DNA of 64,000 bases from Strigamia acuminata (lineage: Eukaryota > Arthropoda > Chilopoda > Geophilomorpha > Linotaeniidae): the NCBI GenBank assembly GCA_949358305.1, contig OX442314.1:39281211-39345210 (forward strand), in the 5' to 3' direction. The translations under genes and the position numbers were made by a program. This document shows positions 1-9,540 of the stretch, one piece after another. Position 1 is the first letter of the stretch, and every line of letters starts with the position of its first letter. A model generated the notes under the pieces. That model did not search any database, was not told the origin of the DNA, and saw only the letters and a program-made list of their open reading frames with translations.

Positions 1-112
1 ATACAAAAAAAGCAATTTTAGACACAAAAAAAGTAATTTTAGTTACAAAAAATTAATTTTAGACAAAAAAAACAATTTTAGACACAAAAGTAATTTTGAA
101 CACAATTTAATT
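1..112. repeat. AT-rich tandem repeat in intron
   Basis: About five degenerate copies of a unit of roughly 22 bp built around 'caaaaaaagtaattttaga'. It lies in the first intron of the SLC35E1-like gene that is read leftwards out of the window. An A-run of more than 25 bases follows at about 290-314. Confidence 0.7.
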
Positions 113-370
113 TCCTTATTCCTCATTTTAAAGTGGTAAAATTGTCTTTTTCAGCTCATAAATTTCATTTTGAATTAAAAATAATGTTGTTTTTTTAGGT
201 TTGGGACCTTAATACCGTCAAAGTTTGTTTTTCTCCGAGAATTATTCTGGATAAAATTACAGTAAATAAAGGCATCGTAGATTTCACTACAAAAAAAAAA
301 AAAAAAAAAAAAAATTAAATACAGAAAGTAAAACAACAGTTATAAATTTATTATTCGATTTCTTACTCAC

Positions 371-701
371 CCGTGTGTGCGTACGATATAGGAACTTTCC
401 ATATACTGACGTGAGATGAAACGGATGAGAAGAATTTACCTAAAGCCAGAGGTACGATAATTTGCAAATAATATTTCCAGCTGACGTCGGAGCTGGTTGA
501 GCGACGCAAACCCCAGAGTGAGAAAACCGGCCCCGAATACAGCGTGATCGAGCACAGCTGGACCATCGTCACGGTCACCGGGTACGAAAAATCGGTTAAA
601 ACTGTCTTTCCCACCACATTATTGCTCGAACTAACTAAATACCACAGTAGACACAGGAAACATATTCTCAATACGTTGTTATTCCCACTGGTTGCCGCCA
701 T
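371..701 (-). CDS. SLC35E1: SLC35E1-type sugar-phosphate transporter, first coding exon
   Basis: Multi-pass membrane transporter of the SLC35E / triose-phosphate translocator family; family members sit in secretory-pathway membranes. Only the first coding exon (110 codons plus one base) is in the window. It starts at ATG 701 and ends at a strong donor (ACGG|GTGAGT) at 371/370; the rest of the gene lies to the left. The protein opens with a short tail, then a membrane helix (LRICFLCLLWYLVSSSNNVV) followed by the family-typical GKTVLTDFSYPVTVTMVQL. It ends at VSIWKVPISYAHT, where vertebrate SLC35E1 continues with V-KA, which fits a phase-1 intron. It is head to head with the PDI gene, about 590 bp apart. 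The exact sugar substrate cannot be told from this exon. An isolated exon could belong to a close SLC35E paralogue, but E1 is the best fit. Confidence 0.85.
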
Positions 702-1289
702 CTTGGCCGGGAGAAAGATCGACTCGATGCATTAGTCAGTCCTGGTCGAGGAACAAGAATGAAAAATGGCGGAATTCGCTACAATTCATCACGAGGTGGT
801 AGCGGCTGCGCACCACTAAAACAGCTCGAAACAGCTCTATGTAAATCAAAATATTAAAAATTAATTGAAAATTACGACATTTTAATCCGCGAATTCAATA
901 CACAGACCAAAAAAATAAATCTTTCTGAATCTAAAACAAAATCTATTTCATATATATTAAATAAATCGGAAATTTTTTCACCAAAAACAAAAAAAGCCGA
1001 TTCTATAAACTAAAAAATAATTTTACATTTTCCATATCTCGTCCTCAAATAACCGACAAAAGAAAAACCCACACCATGACCCACACCAAACAAGCAAACA
1101 ACTCCCGCCGCCCCGCGCCAAATCCCCACACCACTTCCCGTCGGCCTTGCATCCCCAACCAATCACATCCCCCCACGCGCGACAATCACCCACATCCGCG
1201 CATGCGCTCTCCCCGCATCTTCCATGCCACGTTTTCCCTCTGTCAGCACATCCCGAGCAACACTCGCCAGACTCGAAACAAAAACAAAC
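702..1289. promoter_or_regulatory. Shared divergent promoter region, SLC35E1 / PDI
   Basis: The 588 bp between two start codons on opposite strands must hold both 5' UTRs and promoters. The right half (about 1075-1260) is notably C-rich and CpG-containing compared with the AT-rich surroundings. I see no clear TATA box at a fixed distance. An in-frame ATG at 1224 precedes the PDI start. Confidence 0.5.
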
Positions 1290-4200
1290 ATGTACGCACT
1301 CGTAGCGATCGCCGCCCTGTGCGCGCTCACCGTCCGCGCCGACATAAAAAAAGACGAAGGAGTCCTCGTCCTCAACGTGAACAACTTCGACTCGGCCACG
1401 GCCGACAACAAGTACGTCCTCGTCGAGTTCTGTGAGTAAAAATAACGAAAATCCACCTTAAAACGACTCTAAAACGCCTTTCTTCGACAGATGCGCCGTG
1501 GTGCGGCCACTGCAAGGCCCTGGCGCCCGAATACGCGAAAGCCGCGCAGAAATTAGACGAGGAAGGCTCCGACATCAAGCTGGGCAAGGTGGACGCGACC
1601 GAGGAGTCGCAATTGGCCGAGAAGCACGAGGTGCGCGGCTACCCGACGCTCGTGTTCTTCCGCGACGGCAAACCGACGCCGTACGCGGGCGGACGCACGG
1701 CGGACGAGATCGTGAGTTGGCTCAAGAAGAAGACGGGACCGGCGGCCAAGACGTTGGCCAGCGTGGAGGAGGTGGAGGCGTTCAGGGCGGAGTTTCCGGT
1801 GGTGATTATCGGCTTCTTCGCGGATCTGGAGAGCGACGGGGCCAAGAGGTTTTTGGAGGTGGCGTCGAACGTGGACGACATTCCGTTCGGGGTGACGGCG
1901 GTCGAGGCGGTGGCGGAGAAGATGGAGGCGGGGCTGCCGAGTGTGGTGATGTTCAAGAAGTTCGACGAGGGCAGGAATGATTACACGGAGGAGATGACGA
2001 CGCTGGGGCTGACCAAGTTCATCGGCGTGAACAGCATGCCGCTCGTAACGGAGTTTAGTCACGAAGTGAGTTGGTTTTTCGCGAGGGGGTCGGCGAAGGG
2101 TCAAGAGACGTGCAGTAAGGCGGTTTGGACGCTTAAGAAGGGGTTTTTGCGGGTTTTGGAGGTTGGTTTGGGGTTGGTTGAACGTTTGGGTCGCGTTGGG
2201 CCGATGGGATCGCGGTTTTTTTATGATTTGGATCGGGATTTTTAAGGTTTGTGTCGGATTTTAATAAAATATTATGCGAAAAACGATGTTTTTGTCGTTT
2301 TTGACGATGTTAGGAGGCGAAAATTGGATTTAAATCGTAGAAATTCGGCTTTTATCGTGCGAAAACGACATTTTTGTCGTTTTTGAGACGGTTTTTTAAC
2401 GTTTTGACGTTAAAATTTGATTTAAACCGAAAAAATGACGTTAAAATTTGATTTAAACCGAAAAAATGACGTTAAAATTTGATTTAAACCGAAAAAATGA
2501 CGTTAAAATTTGATTTAAACCGAAAAAATGACGTTAAAATTTGATTTAAACCGAAAAAATGACGTTAAAATTTGATTTAAACCGAAAAAATGACGTTTTT
2601 GTCGTACAAAAACGATAATAGGCCGAAGAAATGAAATTTTAGTCGAAATCTGTCTGCGAAAACGTGGCGAAGTAACACAATGAACAATTAAACATCGTAT
2701 GTGCATCGATGCGATGTTTAATCGATGTTAAATCGACCACCCGTGCTACTGTCGTGGTTGTTGACCCGTACGCAGCGACACCATATGTTTAATTATTAAA
2801 ACAATCAAAATTCAATCAGAGAAAGACGTATAAATTACTTTTTTATTGGAACAATTCACATTCGTGAAGGCCGTTGATAGAAAATAGGCACTAGTGGTTA
2901 TTTTTCGAACTAATCTTGACCATTTAATTCCGTCCGGGTCCAGTTGCAACCACTTTAATGCCTCTAGTGTTTGATTTAATGTGCATTTTATGTTCATTTG
3001 CATTTGTAATTGATTTTATGATCATTTTCGTTTAATGTTGCGTTGATTTTCTCGTAGACGGCGCAGAAGATTTTCGGAGGGGAAATCAAGAGCCACGCTC
3101 TGCTGTTCTCGAGCAAAGCCTCGGCCGATTTCGCCGACAAGCAGAAGGTGTTTTTGGCGGTCGCTCAGAAGTACAAGGGCCGAGTTTTGTTCGTGTCGAT
3201 CGACACCGACGTTGACGAGAACGGAAGGATCTTGGAGTTTTTCGGCATCACGGGCGAGGAGTTGCCGTCGATACGTCTGATCCGGTTGGAGGAGGACATG
3301 ACCAAGTTCAAGCCAGAAAGCAACGAGATCAGCGAAGAGTACCTGAGTAATTACGTGCAGCAGTTCGTCGAAGGGAAGCTCAAGCCTCATTTGTTGAGTC
3401 AGGCGTTGCCCGAAGATTGGGATAAAAATCCGGTCAAGGTTTTGGTCAGCAAGAACTTTGATCAAGTTGTTTTTGATAAAACGAAGGATGTCCTGGTTGA
3501 ATTTTGTAAGTATACGTCGTAGAAAGTCGGTGGGCCAGTTTCATCAACACGTTACGCTCGATTTTGGCAGTGCCAATTGTCCGAACTTCGGACAATTGGC
3601 ACTGCCACGAGCAACCTGCTTCGGACTCTGAAGCAGGTTGCTCGCGTACTAAGCGGCAATTCTATCGCAATGACGAACTTCATCGGTTTAAACATGTGTT
3701 TCATCATTTTCTATAATTTTTCTTCTTTTTAGACGTCTTTATATCGAGTTTTCTTCATTTTAGACGTCTTTTGATGGATATTTCATTGTTTTAGGCGTCT
3801 TTTCATGAATATTTATTTGATTTAGGCGCCTTTTGATGGATATTTCATCGTTTAGATGTCTAAAACAATGAAAAATTCATCAAAAAACTTCTAAAATAAT
3901 GACCAGATGTCTAAAACAATTTTTTTTTAAAAACAAACAAAAAATCGTCTAAAATTGTGATCAGACATCTAAAATGATAAAAAATCAACCAAAAAACGCT
4001 TAAAATGATGAAAAGTCAACTAAAAAACGCATAAAATGATGAAAAATCAACTAAAAAATGCAAAAAATGATGAAAAATTAACTAAAAGACGCATAAATTG
4101 ATGAAAAATCAATCAAAAACATCGAGAGCAATTATCGTACTGGATTTTTTGGTACTGGATTTTTTGGTACTGGATTTTTTGGTACTGAGAACCGGGAAAT

Positions 4201-5685
4201 GTAAAACCCCTGGAAAAAAACCCTCGTAGCGTTGATGAGATAATATGCTCACATTGCTGAAGTGAAAATAAGATACTAAAGAGAATTTTCTTTTAGACGC
4301 TCCATGGTGCGGACACTGCAAGCAATTGGCGCCCATTTACGACCAGTTGGGCGAGAAATTCAAGGACGATTCGTCGATCCTCGTCGCGAAAATCGACTCG
4401 ACCGTGAACGAACTCGAGCACACCAAAGTCCAGAGCTTCCCCACTCTAAAACTCTACAAAAAAGATACAAACGAGGTATTACACCGTACATTATTGTTCC
4501 CCATGTCGGTCTAGCGTTGCAGAATTTTTTTTTCAGCTTTTGGCGGTCTGGTTTTGGATAATTTTGCTTTTGATTTGATGGTTTAGGTTGTAGAGTACAA
4601 CGGCGAGCGCACCATGGACGGACTGGTGAAATTTGTAGAAACGAAGGGAGAATACGGGAGAGCCCCGCCCGAACAGGTACATGATCCGAGATCAGTTTTT
4701 TCAAATGTCGCTATTTTCTTAGGTTATCAATTTTGATGGTGCTCGTACTTTGGAGGGATTAACCACATTTCTAGAATCGGGTGGGAAGATCAAAAAGGAG
4801 GAGGTTAGTCGTATGTGGGCGCTGTGTTTATACTAACTTGCTTGTTTGTTTGTTTGTTTGTTTGTTTGTTTGTTTGTGAGGGGGAGATTGTTTGTTTTAG
4901 TTTGCTGGGATTTTTTTAGAATTTGTTGATAGTTAAAATGGATTGCGGAGTGTGTTTATCGGTTGGTTTTTGTGATTTCGACTGAAAAATTGGTTGGAAA
5001 TTGCGTTCAAAGTATTTGTTTTTACCGTTTTTGCTGTTTTTATAAACCGAAAGTTAGATCGAGGGATCAGACTTGAAAGTGTTGTAAATAGTTTGAGGCG
5101 AAGCATCCATCTTCCAGAATGTGAGTAAATGCTAAACTGTGTTCAAATAAGGAGTCGCAACCACAATTCGTCGGTTGAATAGAAAAAATGAATTTTTATG
5201 CATCGTTCAGTTGCACTAAAAATGAGCACATTCAGTCAGGCATGTTTTTGCATTCTGTTTCGGTCGTTTTTATTTAAATTGATAAGAAGTAGTTTTAAAA
5301 AGATGATTCTGAGTTAAATCAGTTGATTATTCCGAGTTTTATTAAAAATATATTATAGGAATCATTGTAATTTAACACAATTCAGTGAAAATCTTGTTAA
5401 AAATCGATGAAAACTGAAAATGAATGAGACTCGACTAAAATCTACGAAAATCCTAAATAAATGCATTGAAATGACTGAAAGTGATACAAATCTGCTGGAA
5501 AATGTGGAAAGAAATCCGTGAAGAATGTTGAAATCACTTAAAATCAACCACACTCCTACGTTTTCCATTACGTGCTTTAATATTATCAACACACTCATCA
5601 ACACTTGTATTTTATTCGCTAGGATCTCGAAGACGAAGAGGAGGACGAGGACGACGACGACGAAAGAAAGAAGGATGAATTATAA
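1290..5685 (+). CDS. Pdi: Protein disulfide isomerase (PDIA1/P4HB type), 7 exons
   Basis: ER-lumen thiol-disulfide oxidoreductase; also the beta subunit of prolyl 4-hydroxylase in animals. Exons: 1290-1431, 1491-2065, 3058-3505, 4297-4475, 4587-4676, 4723-4803, 5623-5685. All phases agree and every junction is GT-AG. The start at 1290 is chosen because it gives a classic signal peptide ([17 protein letters not shown]); the upstream in-frame ATG at 1224 would bury it. The first catalytic site APWCGHCK is built across the exon 1/2 junction (Cys 52 and 55). The b and b' domains follow ([46 protein letters not shown]). The second APWCGHCK crosses the exon 3/4 junction (Cys 393 and 396). An acidic tail and KDEL end the protein. 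Exons 5 and 6 encode two versions of the same segment ([15 protein letters not shown] and [15 protein letters not shown]). Using one gives 498 or 495 residues, close to human P4HB (508); using both gives 525. AATAAA lies 13 bp after the stop. Confidence 0.96.
2406..2591. repeat. 31-bp tandem repeat, six copies, in PDI intron 2
   Basis: Six head-to-tail copies of a 31-bp unit beginning gacgttaaaatttgattt start at 2406, 2437, 2468, 2499, 2530 and 2561. They look identical by eye, so the expansion is recent. Diverged relatives (gacgtttttgtcg) flank the array on both sides. Confidence 0.95.
3566..3644. repeat. Two adjacent near-perfect inverted repeats in PDI intron 3
   Basis: The first hairpin (3566-3606) has 20-bp arms starting ggcagtgccaattgtccgaa with a one-base loop. 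The second (3608-3644) has 15-bp arms (cgagcaacctgcttc) and a 7-base loop. They are back to back, one base apart. They are GC-richer than the surrounding intron, which suggests an inserted small element or a hairpin-forming RNA; no function can be shown. Confidence 0.85.
3860..4130. repeat. Degenerate tandem repeat in PDI intron 3
   Basis: Repeated variants of gatgaaaaatcaactaaaaa with period near 28-30 bp, clearest at 3975-4115. Followed at 4138-4186 by three copies of a 16-bp unit (ggtactggattttttg). Confidence 0.7.
4842..4877. repeat. (TTTG)n microsatellite
   Basis: About nine uninterrupted TTTG units in PDI intron 6, shortly after the donor of exon 6. Confidence 0.9.
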
Positions 5686-5697
5686 TACAAGCCCAAC

Positions 5698-5703
5698 AAT
5701 AAA
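5698..5703 (+). terminator. PDI poly(A) signal
   Basis: AATAAA 13 bp after the PDI stop codon at 5683-5685; the only strong signal close to the stop. Confidence 0.75.
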
Positions 5704-6270
5704 ATTTAAAAAGAAAAAACAAAAAAAAATGGTAAAAGTTTTGAACCAAAATAGAAAAAAAAGTCTGTTTATGGCCTGAATAATGGTTCAGATTTCAGGC
5801 TACCGGTAGCTTTAATTTATGTAGGAAATACCGAAGTTTATATTTGGTAATGCGGTTCTTTTGTATTTCTCTTCTTTTTCATTTGGTGTTTCATTATTCA
5901 TTCCATTTTGTTTAATTTTATTTTTTTGCTTTTTTTTAAATTTAAATTTAATTTCTTTTTTATTGCGTATTGTAATGATTTCACAAAACATGTTTCTAAA
6001 TTTTGACATAAAAATATTTTTATACGAAGGGACGAAAAGACAAGTTGTTGCTTGATGATATTTGATTCAATTTTTGATATTTTTATGTCGGTTTAATTGT
6101 CGGCTTTTTCTTCTCTTCGTGTGGGTTGCAATATTTCAAATTTACAGGTTGTGTTTTTCGTGTAAAGAAAAGTGAAAACGATAAAAAAAAATATTAATAA
6201 ATCCATTTGTTGGATCATTAGTGATCAAAATAAATTAATTTTTGATTCATCAGACCATCCATTGCATATT
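5704..6270. other. AT-rich intergenic stretch, no gene seen
   Basis: Low-complexity A/T sequence between the convergent PDI and PRPF38A genes. Short frames here are made of Lys/Asn or Phe/Leu codons only and show no family resemblance. Confidence 0.6.
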
Positions 6271-6271
6271 A

Positions 6272-6466
6272 ATACTACTTAGCAGCGGCAGAGGAAACTA
6301 AATTACCTTTGAAAGAGAAAATAAGCAAAGAAGCGGCTAAACCAATCCCGAAATGCAGAATTTTACCGATTAAGAGTCGTCCTCGAATAGTAGCCGCAGC
6401 TAAGAAACCAAGAATACCGCATTTTTGCAAAAGTACGGTATTTGCTTGTAAATTCGTTATAATAAA
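6272..6466 (-). other. Possible small hydrophobic ORF, unrecognised
   Basis: An open frame of about 64 codons without ATG, read on the minus strand just beyond the PRPF38A 3' end. Two hydrophobic stretches (CGILGFLAAATIRG and ILHFGIGLAASLLIFSF) and an SSAAAK end give it the look of a small membrane protein. An acceptor-like TTTACAAG lies near its left end, so it could be a last exon. It starts within or just beyond the poly(A) region of PRPF38A and no upstream exon is visible. I do not recognise a family; it may be non-coding. Confidence 0.25.
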
Positions 6467-6470
6467 CACG

Positions 6471-6476
6471 TTTTAT
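6471..6476 (-). terminator. PRPF38A poly(A) signal
   Basis: TTTATT on the plus strand (AATAAA on minus) 28 bp after the PRPF38A stop. Confidence 0.7.
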
Positions 6477-6503
6477 TCCATTTTTTTACACAAAAAATAG
6501 CGT

Positions 6504-8142
6504 TCAGGTACGCAATGGCGCCAGCCCGAGCTTCGCTCTCAGCGCATTTGCTTCGGCAATTTCGCGATCCATTTCGCTACCGGCGTTTTTATCTCTCGAC
6601 TTCTCTTTGGATTTGCCGTCGCCTTTCGAATGTTTGTGCCGCCGATGATCGTCTTTGGTCTTGCGGGCTGCGGGGCTTTTCGAGCGGTGTCGTTTATCCC
6701 TCATTTCCCTCTCCCTGTAATCGCGCGTCTCCCGGTGCTCGCGACGCCGTTCCCGCTCCCGTTCGCGGCTCCTGTTTCGTTTCGGCGGCGTCCGGCTGCG
6801 ACTGCGCCTCCTCTTGTGCGGCGACCGACTTCGACCGCGATATTTCGGCGAAGAGGAGCGACGAGGCCGGTCGCGGTCCCGTTCGCGCTCGCGGTCTGCT
6901 TCGCGATGCCCGCGTTGTCTTTCAGGACTCGTTTTCGTCTCTTTCGCTTCTTCTTCTTCCTCCGATTCGACGTCGTCTAAATCGTCTTCCAGAGCGCTAA
7001 CTCGCGGCTCCAGTTGGTTCAGTTCCTCCAACACGTATCGTTTTTGGATTCGGGGTAGAATTATGTCGCACGCTCGCTCGCCGCGCAATAATTCGTCGAT
7101 AAGTTCATCCATATGAACTATTTCAAACACTAAAAAAAAAAGAAAATGAATTATTTTCTGCTAAAAATCACCTTTTAGGTGAAAAAGTGAATTGTTTTCA
7201 ATTTAAAATTACATATTTTCACAAAAATGAATTATTTACAATTTAAAATGAAATTTTTTCTCAAGAAAATGAAGTATTTTCCAGAGAAAATGACACTTTT
7301 TCACGAGAAATAAATTATTTGCTATATAAAATGAATTATTTTTTATATAAAATGAATTATTTTTTATATAAAATGAATTATTTTCCATATAAAATGAATT
7401 ATTTTCTATTTAAAATGGCATTTTTTCACAAAGAAATGACATTTTTTCACAAAAAATGACATTTTTTCACAAAAAATGACATTTTTTCACAAGAAATGAA
7501 TTATTTTCCATACAAAATGAACTATTTTCCATATAAAAAGATATTTTCACAAGAAAATAAATTATTTTCCATTTAAAATGACATTTTTTCACGAAATACT
7601 CACATCCGTTGCGGTTCTGCCGTTTTAATTTACGGTAATCGTTGTACAAGGGCTCTAAATACTTGTAACAGTCCAAAGAGGTGCCCACTAGACGCATATA
7701 CAAAGCGCCTAACACTCTCACATATCTAAATAACACAAGAAAACACCGATAAATATTTTTCAAAAACATCATTTTCCTCGTGTTACGTGCTTGAAATCCT
7801 CGTTTCTGATGAACTCCACTACGATGTCCTTCTCGGGTTGGATTTGTAGCATTTTTAAGAGCAGACACAGAAAGGCGCAGGGTTTGATATTCCCGCCAAA
7901 CACTCCGCCGATGAACTTCATCTCCATCGCTTTGTCCACCAACAATTCGGCTACATGTAAACAAACGCATTTTCACAATCATAATCACTCGAAAAATACC
8001 GAATCATCTCACCGGTTAATGCAAAACATTCTTCCTTCCAGAACCTCGAGTCGTAAATCCTCGATCTGATGATTTTCTCGACTAAATACTGCGGATTTGT
8101 TCCCTTGATCGAGTGCGCATCCTTCACAGTGCGATTCGCCAT
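6504..8142 (-). CDS. PRPF38A: Pre-mRNA splicing factor 38A (Prp38), 4 exons
   Basis: Component of the U4/U6.U5 tri-snRNP and the B-complex spliceosome, needed for activation; nuclear. Exons on the minus strand: 8142-8013, 7950-7791, 7725-7604, 7129-6504, giving 345 codons. The start at 8142 gives MANRTVKDAHSIKGTNPQYL, almost identical to the vertebrate N-terminus. The PRP38 domain follows (VEKIIRSRIYDSRFWKEECF; RVLGALYMRLVGTSLDCYKY; IDELLRGERACDIILPRIQK). An acidic segment (DDVESEEEEE) and a long RS/RE-rich tail come next. The last residues, AEANALRAKLGLAPLR, resemble the Hub1-interaction (HIND) motif of Snu66/SART1. Intron 2 needs a GC donor (TTCAA|GCACGT) to keep the frame; the nearby GT would shift it. 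The tail makes the protein longer than human PRPF38A (312). Confidence 0.93.
7195..7590. repeat. Degenerate AT-rich tandem repeat in PRPF38A intron 3
   Basis: Many variants of aaaatgaattattttctata and aaaatgacattttttcaca with a period of about 20-22 bp fill most of the intron. Right next to the exon 3 donor. Confidence 0.8.
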
Positions 8143-8530
8143 TTTCGACACCGATTTCGTAGTTGTGACGTCATAACTATGAAACGAGTCGTTCGTATGC
8201 TTTTAAGCTCGCTTTTAAGAGAGTTCTAACCATGCACTACGGAAGCACATTTGGGACAGCAACCGCCGTTCTCATTTTTTAAATACGGAGATTTTTTGGG
8301 CTTCATTATTTTAAAATAAGTTTTTTTCTGTTCAAAAATGTTTAAAATCTAACTTTTATTGCAATTTCTAAAAGTGTTTAATAAAAATACTTACCTGTTA
8401 AATGTTTTGATTAATCAAATAACCACAACATGTTAAATTAAAAAATCAAAAGTATTTATTCTATGTTTAATTTACAAAAATGTTTCAAATTATAATTTTA
8501 TTTTCAATAGTGTAAGAAATCATAGAAATG
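8143..8530. other. Upstream region of PRPF38A, no gene seen
   Basis: AT-rich sequence containing the 5' UTR and promoter of PRPF38A (minus) near 8143-8260. Nothing else is recognisable. Confidence 0.5.
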
Positions 8531-9010
8531 TAATCTTCATCCTGGAGTAAGTGTCTTTCAAGTGTTGTTTCCCAAGTGCATGCCTACCGGTGATCTTCGC
8601 TCCAGCTGCCATCAGCTTATCCGCAATGTAGTCATCTGAAAAATCTGAAGAAAAAAAAAGTGATGATTAAATTGTTAACTTCCAAAACAACCACTTCAGT
8701 GATTGTGTTGTCAAGACCCCCCTCAGTACTTACCTTTTTTAGGGGGGGTGATGTGACCAGCTGCTCATGCACGATGATCACTGCCCTGCAGCGCAAGGCA
8801 CTAGGTTCAGCTCTCGCATCTCTTGCATGCCAGTTGCGGTTCCCCGCAATCAGTTCCCCGCAATCAGGCGGATCTGCCGGCCCTAGATTAACCAATCGGT
8901 CTGTGTAGCCCCATTGGGTGTTGTGTGTGGCCCTCATTCGGACCATATTGAGCACACTGAGATCAAACAATACTGGCCTGACTGGGAAATGAACAAGAAT
9001 GCAGTGCCAA
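8530..9010 (-). mobile_element. Dispersed two-exon repeat family, decayed copy 1
   Basis: Related to the segments at 22190-22840 (minus) and 63030-63903 (plus). Read on minus, an exon-like stretch containing EQLVTSPP ends at a consensus donor (AAG|GTAAGTA, 8734/8733). After about 80 bp a second exon follows an acceptor near 8650 and encodes SDDYIADKLMAAGAKITGRH. The spliced frame of this copy does not close cleanly, so it is a relic. The protein family is unknown to me; the layout looks like a small DNA-binding or accessory protein of a DNA transposon. Confidence 0.55.
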
Positions 9011-9177
9011 CTTGTCATGATTGCGACTGTTTGTTCTCCGGAGACTCTGTGTGGGCTGTTTTCACATGAAAACAAAAATAATTTTGGCATAAAACCTGCA
9101 ATTTTATGTGAAAACAAAAATATTTTTGGCTTAAAATCTGCAATTTTATATAAAAATGCATTTTTCTACACCAAAAA

Positions 9178-9330
9178 GATGAAATATTATTTGCAAAATG
9201 CAATTTTTAGTCTAAAACAGATAAAATATTATTTGCAAAATGCAATTTTTAGTCTAAAACAGATAAAATATTAATTGCAAAATGCAATTTTTAGTCTAAA
9301 ACAGATAAAATATTAATTGCAAAATACAGT
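9178..9330. repeat. 42-bp tandem repeat, about 3.5 copies
   Basis: Unit begins gataaaatatta; unit starts at 9220, 9262 and 9304 with nearly identical sequence. Lies about 200 bp upstream of the first paralogue of the four-TM gene cluster. Confidence 0.9.
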
Positions 9331-9540
9331 TTTTACTTAAAAATATTAATTGGAAAGTGCAATTTATAGTAAAAAATAATAAACATTAAATGCAAAAAAA
9401 CCATTTACCATTAAACACAAATGCAGCAGCTCACCAATTCCAAAACAGCGACCAATAATAATACCACAAACAATACTCCCCAAATCATCCATCAGCATTC
9501 CCATGGCAACACAAAACAATATCGGTGTTATTCACACAAA

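Noticed and set aside
1224-1289. Upstream in-frame ATG of PDI
   Set aside because: It would add 22 polar residues before the signal peptide and disable ER entry; 1290 is the natural start.
2406-2591. 31-bp direct repeats as a CRISPR-like array
   Set aside because: Copies are contiguous without spacers and lie in an intron of a eukaryotic gene.
6630-6980. Plus-strand frames opposite the RS-rich tail of PRPF38A
   Set aside because: Shadows of the Arg/Ser/Glu codons on the coding strand.
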